A stretch of 64,000 nucleotides of DNA from Acestrorhynchus altus (Eukaryota; Chordata; Actinopteri; Characiformes; Acestrorhynchidae), in NCBI GenBank assembly GCA_034509495.1, contig CM067518.1, positions 5,429,028 to 5,493,027 on the forward strand, read 5' to 3'. The position numbers and the translations under genes were made by a program. The notes beneath the pieces were generated by a model. That model searched no databases, was not told the DNA's origin, and saw only the letters and a list, made by a program, of their open reading frames with translations. Positions 52,190 to 63,664 of this stretch are shown here, one piece after another. Numbering within the stretch: the stretch's first letter is position 1; every line of letters starts with the position of its first letter.

Positions 52190-52559
52190 ACAACCGCGAA
52201 GGTGTTAAAAGTGAATCGGTTCAATCGAGTCCTCGACATGACTCGTTTCTGACGCGATTCCTAGAGTCACTCGTCGCGGATCGCGATGCTTCTCGTGTTT
52301 ATTGTCCCATAAACGACTTGTTTGGCGTAACGCGCTCGGTTCCGGGATCAGACGGTCTGGGGTAAGGCTCGGGTCACTCCGCTTCACTCTCTGGTCACTC
52401 CTCGCGGCGGTTTGCTGAGATCAGTGGCGCTGTTCTGTAATCGGCTCCTGATGACAGACAGTAAACTTGAGCAGCCTTTTGTTCCGCTGGCGGGCAGGAG
52501 TCCGTGAAGCTGTTGCCTGGGTAACGTAACTCCTGTCTTTGACTCTGTCCTCTGTGAAC
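52190..52559 (+). promoter_or_regulatory. g6pd: g6pd promoter and 5' UTR region
   Basis: A CpG-rich stretch (ctcgtcgcggatcgcgatg, taacgcgctcggttccggg, cctcgcggcgg) just before the g6pd ATG, without a TATA box I can support. It begins with a GAATC/GATTC/GAGTC cluster at 52,213-52,285 like those near zbtb48 and nol9. The boundary between promoter and 5' UTR cannot be set from sequence. Confidence 0.6.
52512..52525. promoter_or_regulatory. RFX-type X-box
   Basis: GTTGCCTGGGTAAC is a near-palindromic pair of RFX half sites (GTTGCC and GGTAAC) with a 2-base spacer, 34 bases before the g6pd ATG. It is close to the classic X-box consensus. Function is inferred only. Confidence 0.45.
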
Positions 52560-53505
52560 ATGCTCTCCAACCCGCTGTCCCGGACTCGCTCCGAGGTGTT
52601 CAGGGAGCTGAGGAAGGAGCTGTATGATGATGAGGAATTTGGACAGGTTCCTCACTTCTTCGTCATCATGGGAGCCTCGGTAAGACCTGCTCTTCCCCTA
52701 AATTCAGCCCGGGTCTACACTAGCCCTGCTCCCTACAGAGTCCCCTACAGAGTCCCCTACAATGCCCCCTACACCCTACTAACCGTGGTCTCTACAGTGT
52801 CTCCTACAGTGTTCCCTACATCCTACTAGCCCTGCTCCCTACAGTGTTCCCTACACCCTACTAGCCCTGCTCCCTACAGTGTTCCCTACACCATACTAAC
52901 CTACAGTGTTCTTTGCACCCAACTAACATACAGTGTTCCGTACACCCTGCTAAACTACAGTGTTCCCTACGCTCCACTAACCTAGTGCTCCCTACACCAT
53001 ACTAACCTACAGTGCTTCCTACACCCAACTAACCCTGTTCCCTACAGTGTTCCCTACACCCCACTAACCTGCAGGTTTCCCTACAGTGTTCTCTACAGCG
53101 TTCCCTACACCCTTCTAACCTGCAGCGTTCACGGTGTTGTTCCCTGCACCCTTGCTACCTATAGACATGCCTGCAGTGGACTGTTTTTGCCCTTACTGCT
53201 CAGTTTGAGGAGTGACATGTCTTAGTCTGCTTGTGTAACATGAGTTCTGTTAGAGCCTCTATGTTCTACTCTTCAGACTCCACCTGAATGGCCTTTTAGC
53301 TTCAGTCGAACCCACATTAAAGTGTCACCAGATTTTGAGTGGAGAACAAAACCTCAGCTCTTCACTGACCTATATAACGTGATGTGATATAACTTCATAA
53401 ATTCCCATGTACTTATCAAATCCAGGCCAAAGTAGGCTACCAAAGCTGTTTTTCTTTCCTTGAAGGGGGACCTTGCCAAGAAGAAGATTTACCCCACGCT
53501 GTGGT

Positions 53506-53542
<37 letters not shown>

Positions 53543-54078
53543 TGCCCATGTGCATGCTCTCAGTTAATCAACAATTCTCTTTTCAAGGTGGCTGTTTAAG
53601 GATAAGCTTCTTCCAGAAGAGACGTACTTTGTGGGCTTTGCTCGTTCTCGCCTGACGGTGGACGACATCCGCTCTGCCTGTTTACCTTACATGAAGGTAA
53701 AGTCCTAACATTTCTCTTTAGCAGGGAACGATTTGTCTTAATGACGAATTTAGGGCTCAAACAGTTTTCTTCTCGCTGACATGCAAATCTTTTTTCTTAT
53801 CAGGTAAAAGATGGGGAAGCCGAGCGTCTGTCAGCGTTTTTCGGCCGAAACTCTTACCTGGCCGGGCGGTACACAGAGGAAGAGTCCTTCTCTCAGCTTC
53901 GGTCCCATCTGGACTCCCTGGCCCCTGGTGCTGCTGCCAACCGTCTTTTTTACCTGGCTCTACCACCCACTGTCTACCATGATGCCACCAAGAACATCAG
54001 GCATCACTGCATGAGTGATGAGTGAGTGGCCACCACAACCAATCCGCATTCTTACAGATGATGAGGAAACATCTCTAG

Positions 54079-54112
<34 letters not shown>

Positions 54113-57017
54113 GTTGGACATTGACAGTCCAGTTTATTAGGGGTGCAGCAACTTAGATGAATGCCCTTTCACACAGAGTCTGATTTTAATGCACAAAAAA
54201 ATGACCACACGTACATTTACGTCGTCTTTCACACCCAGTCCTGACTGATGACGTACCTTATTTCATTAGGAGCCTGCTCAGTTCTTTGTCATTTTGGATC
54301 AGAGCTTCATTGCATGGTTGCAGACCAAAGAAATCAGGACAGCTGTAGAACAGTCCATCTTGTTCGAAGCAGAACACCGTTCACATGACCGAGAACACTC
54401 TGACTAAAATAACGATGGTTAATGGAAATGTAGAACAGAGGCAGAGCAGAGCTGAAAGTCTGGGGAAAGATGGTGAGAAGGTAAGTTTGTCTACAAGCAT
54501 TCGACTGTTCTTGGCCAAAGAGCTGCGAATTATAGCTTCCCTCACTAATGATTGAATGTTCCTGTTCCACATTAAATGGTGTCTCAAGGCAAGAATTTAG
54601 GTGCTGCGGTATTTAAGTGGTGGAACAGTTAAATGAGCCTGGGGCCATTTATGATGGTAAAATTTCAGCAAATATGACCTAAGCCTTGTCCTTCATACTG
54701 TATTTTGGGGGATTTATTGTACTTTAAAATGCAGGATTATTGAAAGTGTTTACCCTCGGATGGATTTGCTGTTGTGTGTGAGATTGTTCTCTTAGAGATG
54801 TTTAACATCAGATGCAGAAAACAAGTCAGTTGCATAATAAGAGAGTTATGGGAAATTTAATCATGACAACAGGTAACGTGGCGTCTTATAATATTGTGAA
54901 AAAGGTTTCTGATCATTTCATTGAAAAATGAAATATATACTTTATATTTAATATACAATTAATCTATTTAAAATGTGAATGAATATTTTCTAGAGGTTTA
55001 AGCCAAACAGAAAAGCAAAAAATGAATATAAAATGTGATTGTTGACCTTTTTGAATAAAATTGTGATCATGAATGAGCTTTTTAACGATGCTCTAATTTT
55101 TAGAGATGCACTAGTATATCTATGGCAACCACTACATCACGTACCGACCATATAAAAAGAAAATGAATACAAACAAAGGGACAGTGTCAAAATAAAAGCA
55201 ATTCATTCAAATAAACAAACAAACAGACCCTGTATAAATGGTTTAGTGTCTCACTAGGAGTTTTATTTTGGAAGATTCACTAAAAGAGGGACTTTTTATA
55301 TGAGGTTTCCATCTGTATTGTCTTTGTTGTTAATTAGCAAATAACTTCCTGCTAAATTTCAAAGCTGATGTCTAGATAAGTGATTCATTGAGTGATTAAT
55401 AATCTAAATAATTGCTTATTTAATTCAGTGATCAATACATTTTTCTGCTGTCAGAATAGCCCTGATCTAATGGTCGATACAAGCCTACTGAAGTATTACT
55501 GTGGTATTTTGCTACTTGGGTTCTCGTTGTGATCTGTGTCTCATTGTTTGTGAGTAACGGTCTCTACTGTCTAGGGAAGTCTTTCTATTACATATTTGGA
55601 TTTTCAACCCCAACATCACAACTCATCCCAAAAGTATTGGATGTTGCCCACATGTGTGTAAGCAATGGGTGCAACTTAAAGTAGCTGAGTGCATTCATTG
55701 GAAGGGGTGTCCACAAACATTTGGACTTCTTGTGTATATTTTGAATAAGCACTTCAACATGAGGATAACACGTAGAAACCAAATATTCCAAGAGTTATAG
55801 TCAGCTCTGATCCCTGTGTTAAAATATTTATACTGGATCCATCCGGAAATGTTTCCTACTGCTCCCGTCCTCCCAACCGTTTCCTTCCTCTCCCTTCCGA
55901 CCGCATAAGAAATCAGGAAATGAGGGAGGGAGAGGAGCAGGGGGCACAGAGATAACAAGCAGTAATTGGAAAATAGGGCAGTCAATTAGCTTCAACATCA
56001 TCATATTTTTGACGTTGACCTTCTGACGGACTCAGCTAATCACAACTTCCGCCGTAACTTCCGCAGAACGTCCAGCAGAACACACTTACATTTCCGTGGC
56101 TTCTAATTTTTTATTTTAATTTACAGAGAAAAAATATTTCAACCAGAACAAAACAGAAAAGCAAGGGTGTAGCTGACCTTGTCCACTTCTGTCTTCTCTT
56201 TCAAAGACTTTATAGATCACATGCACTCATTTAGCCACTGCTGGAAGCTGCTGCATCAGCTGTTTGAAGCCACTTCTCTTGTGTCCTGTAGGATTAGGAC
56301 ATCCAGCACCATGGCATTCCGAAATCAGTTTCAGGTCATGGAGGAGAACATGAGGATCCATCAGAAGAAGCGGTGATTTTTCAGGCTTTCTGAACACAGT
56401 CAGTTTCTGTGGCTGACGTTAAGAAGTGTGACTGTGGCGAATGGATATTCATATCTCTCGGATGAGCTCTGTTGAATAGTTGCTTTGTAAAATCGAATCA
56501 ATTTGATCGATCACTAATTTGATCTAGTTTGATCAGGCCGTTTAACTCCGTCACATCTGTTGGCCGCAAAAAGTCAGACTCGGCACTTTAGGTGTCAGCT
56601 TTGACAAGTCGTCAAATATCAGTTAAGGTTATCAGCCCAGAAATCTCATATTAGTGCATCGCTAACTGACACTGATCTTGTGATTAAGACTGGAATGTTG
56701 GACTCTGATGGAGGTCCAAGTTTTTAAGTAACTTTCTGTTTCAGTCCTGCAGAAACCTTGGTCCTGCTCCCTCGCTCTGCTTCACCCCCTGCTTTTAGCT
56801 CCTCCTCTGCTCTGCTCCCCTCCTCCCCCATTTGCAGTCTTTCGTACACGCTATAAACGGTGGAAGGAGGATTTTGTGTGGTTTCCTAATTTGTTCGCCT
56901 TGTATTTTTCCCATCATGCATCAGATCGTATGTCACTATTGAGCGTAAATATATAAATATATCAGGCGTAGAACAGTACGACATTGGTCATTTTATTTTT
57001 TAAAGTTATCATTTTTG

Positions 57018-57072
<55 letters not shown>

Positions 57073-60000
57073 TGTGTGATGTGTTTATGCAGGGGCTGGA
57101 ACAGAGTGATTGTGGAGAAGCCCTTTGGCCGGGACCTACAGAGTTCACAGGAGCTGTCTGCGCACCTCTCCGCCCTCTTCAGTGAGGACCAGATCTACAG
57201 AATAGATCATTACTTGGGCAAGGAGATGGTGCAGAACCTCATGGTCCTCAGGTGACTCATTACAGTCTGGACTGGGCTTCCCAAAATGCATCTTAAACGG
57301 TAGAGTCAGCATCAGTCTGAACACTATCCCTACCTTTAGATCTCTACAGAGATACAGAGGGGGTGTGATACCATCAGGGACTGGCACTGGTATTTCACGG
57401 TCATAGGAATGATATATTTCTTTGCTGTCACATCCAAAACCTTTTGTCTCCATTGTTGGTGTTTTTCACTTTGGACATTATTTGGACATTTATTTTTTTT
57501 ACTGATTTTGTGCCAATTTTCTCCAAAGTTGACCCACTGGTTAAGATTCCTCCAATACCCAGTGCTGAGACTGAAGAGTAGTTCCACGGTTTATTATTTT
57601 TTTCAGTGAATGACAGAACATTTGTTAATAAGAAAGATTATAGTGGGTCGGTGGGTCAGCAGACAAAGGCAAAGAATACCAGATCATGCTGATGAAGCCC
57701 AAGAGCCCAAGAGATCATAACCACCTACCCACCCAGCTCTCCCTAATTGTCAGATGGCTCTCCCACTGTAATGCTGGCCAGCACAGGCATCTGCTGGCCA
57801 AGGTATCAGACGTTTTCCCAGCAGGGGATTTGGTGCTTCCCTCTTAGTGTGTTCTAAGCCCAATGAATGCCCAGTTTGAAAAGAGGGATTAGGGAAGTCC
57901 CAGTCAGTGGGTGGGTCTGTCACTACTAAATTGGTAGAAAAGGGATAACATTCAACAAACCCTGCATATTTTTAAAAAAGGTTTTTATAAGTCTGTAAAC
58001 AGTCTTAAACTTTCAAACTAGTCCATTCACTAGTTTGATCCCGTCTATGGTCCATAGAGTCCTTATATGGAAACTAGTGAGATAGATGTGCTCTGTTCTG
58101 TAATCTGCCTTGTTCGAAAACACTCCTGAGAACGGACTGGGCGGAGTTAAAGCCCTGTAGGATATGTATTTACTTTATATGTAAATAAAATATATAAAAA
58201 ATAGAGATGTTTTAGACTAAAAGTTAAAGAGGTGGCCAATGTCCACGTAAACATTTTTGGAACATAAATGATTCATAAAAGGTTATTAATGGGTGTGGTA
58301 TGAGGTGAAATCTGTGACATCACACTTCACAAGAACTATTATAGCTTTGTTGGAGTGAAACCATAGTGGATCTCCATTTATATGAAAATACAATCAGAAG
58401 ATACTCCTCGCTGTAATCTGCAGGTCACTTCCGCAGGTTAAAAGCAGGTTGTTTGAAGCCATTGTCAGTTGGATCACTCACCCGTCAGTGTCGGTGCCTA
58501 ATAAAGCAGAAACATCTGCTCCGCTCCTATAGAATCCTTATATTCAAGTCTGTTCACTCAGACTTGCAGTGCCACTGTGCAGTTATTTCTATTCTTTTTT
58601 TGAAGGACACGGCTGCAGTGTTGAGCATTAACAAACCTCCCATTTATATTTCAGTCCGTGACCTGTCTCCTCATTTATGATGTCTCTGGCTGTAGCTTTA
58701 TACTCCTAGACAGGTTGATGGCAGTGAAGCAATGATTCATTCAACCGCTGTTCTTTTTAGTTAGAAATCTTCCCACCATTACAGCTTTGAGTTCTATTTT
58801 GATGATATGATGAAATTAAATTTATTATAATTATTTAAATTAAACATATAAAAAACAGTGTATAATTAATGGTATTACTCAAAGAACCATTGATTTTAAG
58901 AGACCAGGACTCTTATTTTGCTTGTGCTTAATTTGGATTTCACATGTGGTCTGCTTCCATATCTTTACAGCTTTTATGGTTGTTCTCACTGCTTCTGGTT
59001 TCCAGGTTTGGGAACAGAATCTTTGGGCCTATTTGGAATAGGGATAGTGTCGCCTGTGTAGTCCTGACCTTTAAAGAACCCTTTGGAACCCATGGAAGAG
59101 GTGGATACTTTGATGACTTTGGCATTATCAGGTGAGTATCACTTTGGAGGGTCAAACTGTTAGTTCCCTTCATTTACAGTGGTATTCTAGACATGGCGTC
59201 ACACTGCTCTTATTTTCAGGGACGTCATGCAAAACCATCTACTCCAGATGCTCACCTTGGTTGCCATGGAGAAGCCCACATCCACTGACTCTGATGATGT
59301 GAGAGATGAGAAGGTATAGCAACAGTACCCCAAGGCATCACACAGGAAAAGTGAAAGGGAGGCTGGATGGGTGTTAAAAGCATTAGCTCAGTTGTTTGAA
59401 TTTGTTCTGTTCTGAATTTCAGGTGAAGGTTTTGAAGTGCATCACTCCTGTGACATTGTCTGATGTGGTGCTTGGGCAGTACATGGGGAACCCTGAGGGT
59501 GAAGGAGAGGCCAAGCTGGGTTACTTGGATGACCCCACAGTTCCTGAGGGCTCTTGCACAGCCACTTTCGCCACTGCAGTGCTCTTTGTCCATAACGAGC
59601 GCTGGGAAGGCAAGCAGGCGCTGTTTTCCATCGTGGCTTGCAAATAACAGTGCAGAATTCCATGCGTAGGCCTATCATCTAGGTTTTCCTTACTTTGTCT
59701 CTCTCTGCCTGTAGGGGTTCCCTTTGTTCTGCGCTGCGGCAAGGCCCTAAATGAGCGCAAGGCTGAAGTGAGACTGCAGTTCACAGACGTTCCCGGGGAC
59801 ATCTTTAACTCCCAGTGTCAGAGGAACGAGCTGGTGGTGCGTGTGCAGCCAGATGAAGCCATTTATGCCAAAATGATGAGCAAAAAGCCTGGCATGTACT
59901 TCAGTACAGAAGAGACCGAGCTGGACTTGACATACCGCAGCAGATACAAGGTAATGCCATAACTTTACAGTCTGAATTATTGCAACAATTCTGTTGTCAT

Positions 60001-61601
60001 AGTAATATAATATTTGATCTTCAATAACCATAAATAAGGCATATGCCAGAGAATGTGTTTATTGAATAGTTAAATTTGTCACCTGATATAGAAATCGTAA
60101 GGGTGTGGCTTTGATTGGGGTGAAAAATGCTCAGATGTGTTATTTTACCTAAGAATGAAACAGTGGTTTTCCAGTTATGATGGGCATGTGGGCAAAAAGA
60201 TAAGCTCTGGTTTTATTGGCTGGTTGACTGAAGTGCTGTGGTCCACAGCAGCAGTGCCTACCTAGCTTCACTGGCTTCCCTGGTTTAACCCTTGTACAGG
60301 ATGTGAAGCTTCCTGATGCCTACGAGCGTCTGATCCTGGACGTATTCAGTGGCAATCAGATGCACTTTGTGCGCAGGTTGGTCCCTTTTTCACAGACTCT
60401 GTGTTGCACTGTGATCTGTAGAGCTCTCTCTGAAGAGTGTCCCGTATCTCTCTCTGTGTCTGTCTGTGCGGTTCTGTCAGTGATGAACTGCGGGAAGCCT
60501 GGAGAATCTTCACTCCTCTCCTCCATCAGATTGAGACCGAGAAGGTGCAGCCCATTCCGTACATGTATGGAAGGTGAGACATCCCAGCTCCCAGAATAAG
60601 TCCGGGGAATCAGGGAAGTGCTTTAGCATGGAAACACCATACTAGCATATAATTAAGTGTACCCATGTTTACTGGGAGCAAGTCCATAAACATTGTACAT
60701 TCATGAGAACCTGGTGTGTTTCCATGACAGATTTGTCCTCTTTTCAGTGGTGCAGCAAACCTTCTGATTAGTCACAAACACGTTTTTTTTTGAGGAATTG
60801 CTCCCCCTTGTGGTAAATTTTACATATTTGTTGTCATAGTTTAGATATGTATGTAATGTGTTTCCATTTTACATTTAAATGTTTACAATTAAATAATATG
60901 TGTAAATATAATCTTTATTTTTTGTATTTATGAGATTATATTTGATCTCTAAACCCATATAAACTCATTATAAGCTGTAAGACATGTACCTTTAGTCAAA
61001 CTGATAGACAGGGGTCACGGGGTACCCTAACAATGTGCACACAGTCGCATGGAGTGCACATTGTTAGGGTACTTATGGTAGTTTGGCAAGCTCCTGTGCC
61101 ACCCGGAAATCTTAAGCTGCAAGCTATTGATTTACATGGTATTATGGTGGCTTGAGAGTATTGCTATGGTAACTGTACTCTTGTTAGTCCCCCCTGGATT
61201 CCTGCACAGCTTTGTTTTTGTCCTGCTCATGCACATCCGATTGACCTCACCTGTTAATTGACAAGCTCAACTCTCAGCATGGAAAATAATATATTTTAGG
61301 ACCGTACTAGCATATAACTAAGTGTACCCTTATTTACTGGGAGCAAGTCCATCAGCATTGTTTAGTGTATTATGATCTTAGTTCTAAACCACAAATATGA
61401 TTACTCATGCTTAAGCAATGATTCTACTGTAGCATTTTCCACCTGCATAAAGAGCAACGTGATATATTAAGTGTCTGTGCTTGTAATGCACGTTTCCATT
61501 CCATCTACAGCCGGGGACCTAAAGAGGCTGACGAACTGGTGAAGCGGGTGGGATTCCACTACGGAGGAACTTACAAGTGGGTCGATCCTCATGCTGTGTA
61601 A
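52560..61601 (+). CDS. g6pd: Glucose-6-phosphate 1-dehydrogenase
   Basis: Twelve coding exons: 52560-52679, 53466-53503, 53588-53696, 53804-54021, 57093-57251, 59006-59131, 59220-59313, 59423-59609, 59715-59950, 60300-60376, 60481-60573 and 61511-61601. They total 515 codons, exactly the human length. It is a cytosolic enzyme that oxidises glucose-6-phosphate with NADP+, the first and rate-setting step of the oxidative pentose phosphate pathway. The coenzyme loop GASGDLA is at 38-44. EKPFGRDLQSS starts at E170 with Lys171. The substrate/catalytic motif RIDHYLGKE begins at Arg198, and the conserved DVMQNHL block supplies the catalytic His263. Numbering matches the human enzyme throughout. The start is the ATG at 52,560; the in-frame TTG at 52,539 is not used. 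Intron 8 starts with GC. The microsomal paralogue H6PD is excluded, since it is longer and has a lactonase domain. Confidence 0.97.
52700..53160. repeat. Minisatellite in g6pd intron 1
   Basis: Roughly 15 imperfect units built on 'ctacagtgttccctacaccc' with 'tactagccctgctccc', some of about 35 bases and some shorter, begin some 20 bases after the exon 1 donor. Each unit contains CTACAG, a splice-acceptor-like core, but with weak branch and pyrimidine context. Confidence 0.85.
53506..53540. repeat. (GT)n at the g6pd intron 2 donor
   Basis: About 17 GT units begin at the fourth base of the donor (gtaagtgtgtgt). Intron 2 is only 84 bases, so the repeat is about 40 percent of it. Confidence 0.95.
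54080..54111. repeat. (ATT)n microsatellite
   Basis: About ten uninterrupted ATT units, 60 bases into g6pd intron 4. Confidence 0.95.
55540..55730. mobile_element. MITE family A, half copy
   Basis: 'ggtctctactgtctagggaag', 'cccaaaagtattggatg', 'gcaatgggtgcaacttaaag' and the end 'ggggtgtccacaaacatttg' match the same half as 19,700-19,931. Confidence 0.65.
57024..57070. repeat. (TG)n just upstream of g6pd exon 5
   Basis: About 23 TG units end 22 bases before the acceptor at 57,092, where a polypyrimidine tract would normally be. The intervening bases are gatgtgtgatgtgtttatgcag. Confidence 0.95.
60636..60695. repeat. Direct repeat, left copy, g6pd intron 11
   Basis: 'actagcatataattaagtgt' and the following 30 bases are repeated at 61,301-61,360 with about eight differences over 60 bases. 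In both places 'agcatggaaa' stands shortly upstream. Confidence 0.75.
61022..61072. repeat. Perfect 19-bp inverted repeat
   Basis: 61,022-61,040 (gtaccctaacaatgtgcac) is the exact inverted complement of 61,054-61,072, with a 13-base loop. It lies in g6pd intron 11 between the two direct repeats. A transcript would form a 19-bp stem. Confidence 0.9.
61301..61360. repeat. Direct repeat, right copy, g6pd intron 11
   Basis: Partner of 60,636-60,695. The two copies are 665 bases apart and lie on either side of the perfect inverted repeat. Confidence 0.75.
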
Positions 61602-61899
61602 ACAATCCAATCAGTGCAACTGGGTCTTTCATCTAAAATCAAATTGAAATTCCCTCCATCACTGCGCGGGGTGGAGCCTGAGACTCGGCTCTGTTCCGAG
61701 TGGGGAGATGCAGTGAATTCTTAATCATTCACCAATCAGGGAATGAGTTAATCAGTGAACATGTTAAGTTGCCAGCGGTGCTGATGTAGGAAAAATGGGC
61801 TGAAGATGGCTAGAATATTCAGTATTATTATTTTGTTTTCTCTAATGTGAATAGAGAATCAAGAAGCTCTGTTTCTAATCGAATAATGAATGTTTCATG

Positions 61900-62228
61900 C
61901 ACTATATGTCCAAATGTTTGTGGACACCCCCTTTAATGGATGCATTACACTAATTTAAGTAGGACCCACAGATGTGCAAATGCATTGAGCTCTGCAGCAG
62001 TGGAACTGTGTTCTCTGGAATGATGGTACTCCATCCAATACTGAGATGATCATCAAATATCCTGACCTTACTAAACCTCTTGATATTGAATGCCATCAGA
62101 TCCTCACAGCAGTGCTCCAAAATCTGGTAGAAAGCCTTTCTGGAGCAGAAATCCTTTTAAAATCCCTTGATTTAAGAAGAAACAATGAATGAATGAGCAA
62201 GTGTCCCAACACATTTGTCCATATAGTG
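61900..62228. mobile_element. MITE family A, best-preserved copy
   Basis: It starts 'cactatatgtccaaatgttt' and ends 'catttgtccatatagtg', inverted repeats of roughly 28 bases. It is 329 bases long with no coding frame. It lies in the g6pd 3' UTR region, so it is probably transcribed with g6pd. The ends resemble Tc1/mariner-type non-autonomous elements, but the transposase source is not in the window. Confidence 0.8.
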
Positions 62229-63169
62229 TATATTTCCTGCAATAACGCTCATCTCGTCTAATGCATTTCTTTTTGTAATTGAAAGGTCACTGTTCTTTGG
62301 GTTTCTTTCAATATTTGTGACCAAATCTGAGCATGATGTCTTTAATTTGAATGATTCCATGCAAAGACATTCTGTTTTCTGTGCTTGTTTCTCCAGTGGC
62401 TGAGACCTTGTTTCCCATAGACAGAGGGCAGTAGTACAGCGCAGGCAAATTTGTAGGTGTATCTGGTGCTTTAGAGCTTGAAAGCAATACGCACATGTGT
62501 TTTTATACAACGTTTTTGTAGTGTTACGTTGGGTTTCTGAATCTACTGACGCACTTTTAGTCTCTGTATTGTCCATATAAGCTACTGTATGCTCTGCATA
62601 TGGCACCAAGACCAATGTTTACATTTTCTATCATTATGTCTTGCAGAAGAGAATGGCAGGGTAGTAGTTTAGGCCATCGTTGTGTGGGTGTCAGTAGGCG
62701 TGTTTTGAACCTCCAATGCTGGCGATAAGAGTTAACAAAGTTACCAATGAAAGTTGAAGGGGACCAGGTTTGTTTCTCAACATGAAGGTAAGAATGCGAA
62801 GGCCGTTCTGTGCACTCTTCACCGTGTCCCTGAATCACAAAGAATCAAAAAAAAAAATTTCAATCAGACCCTGTCTGCCTGCATTCCTGTCAATCGGCAT
62901 GTCTTCAAGAATTCCTGTCCATCAAGTCACTTAACCTGCTGGTTATTGACTCTCACTCCCAGGTACATGCTTTAGGCTGGAGAATGTTGCCCGTCAGCTT
63001 GGAGGACAAACGAGTTGTCTGTCAGCTGATCATTCACCTACAGGAATCAGGATGCATAGCAGGGTGTATTGCGTCCCACAGTGTTAATGACATGGGCTTG
63101 GTCATTATTTACATAGTTGCCTGGAATGTACTTAAGTTGTCTACCTGTATTTCAAAGATTTGTGGAGAC

Positions 63170-63175
63170 AATAAA
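63170..63175 (+). terminator. Candidate poly(A) signal AATAAA of g6pd
   Basis: This is a canonical hexamer followed about 35 bases on by a GT-rich stretch (gtgttgtgttttg). It implies a roughly 1.6 kb 3' UTR (61,602-63,195) containing the MITE. I saw no canonical hexamer nearer the stop. Confidence 0.5.
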
Positions 63176-63664
63176 ACACAGCTTCGTTCCAAAATGTCTC
63201 TGGAGTGTTGTGTTTTGAACTTTAACCATCTACGCCCAGTTGCAGCATTTTAACCCATCTTCCATCACCTTCGTGATATATGTCCAGTCTATAAGATGAC
63301 TATATGGAGGTTCTGTGGGACTGGTTTACACTCAGCTTTATTGCTGTTCTCACCCCATGACATGATGGAACGAAATGTAGCTGAAATGTGGATTCAGTTT
63401 GTGGAAGAGAAACTCTAAAATGGAGCGAAAATCAAACACAATAGGTGCAATAATTACTTGACAGGACTGATGCTCCTATTACGCCATGTGACCAATATGA
63501 GCTTATTTCAGGAGAGCATGCGTATGTGTGAAGTTTAGGTTCTAATCACAGGGAGGAAAGTCCAGGGTCCTTGGACTTCCTTTGTGAGTTAATTTGTGTT
63601 GAAACCATTTGAGAATTCTGTCCAGTTTTAATAATAATAAACTAAAACTTAAATAAGAACCGTA

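Larger units (their letters stand above)
54022..57092. other. g6pd intron 4
   Basis: The largest g6pd intron. It holds (ATT)n at 54,080-54,111, a MITE A half copy at 55,540-55,730 and a (TG)n tract at its 3' end. A reading frame at 56,179-56,376 has no splice context or recognisable domain. Intron 5 (57,252-59,005) shows nothing recognisable. Confidence 0.6.

Noticed and set aside
52539..52559. Longer g6pd N-terminus starting at 52,539
   Set aside because: That codon is TTG. The ATG at 52,560 gives 515 codons with residue numbering identical to the human enzyme.
52700..53160. CRISPR-like array in g6pd intron 1
   Set aside because: The units are contiguous, imperfect and without unique spacers, in a vertebrate intron. 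It is a minisatellite.
56179..56376. 65-residue frame in g6pd intron 4
   Set aside because: It has no domain, no splice signals in phase and no place in the complete 515-codon g6pd.
61022..61072. MicroRNA precursor at the perfect palindrome
   Set aside because: The 19-bp stem is too short for a Drosha substrate (about 33 bp), and neither flank extends the pairing.
52560..61601. H6PD instead of G6PD
   Set aside because: There is no signal peptide and no 6-phosphogluconolactonase domain, and the length is exactly that of cytosolic G6PD. H6PD was considered because it lies near NOL9 in human.
62172..62615. 147-residue minus-strand frame beyond g6pd
   Set aside because: Part of it is the antisense of a MITE. 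There is no recognisable domain and it overlaps the likely g6pd 3' UTR.
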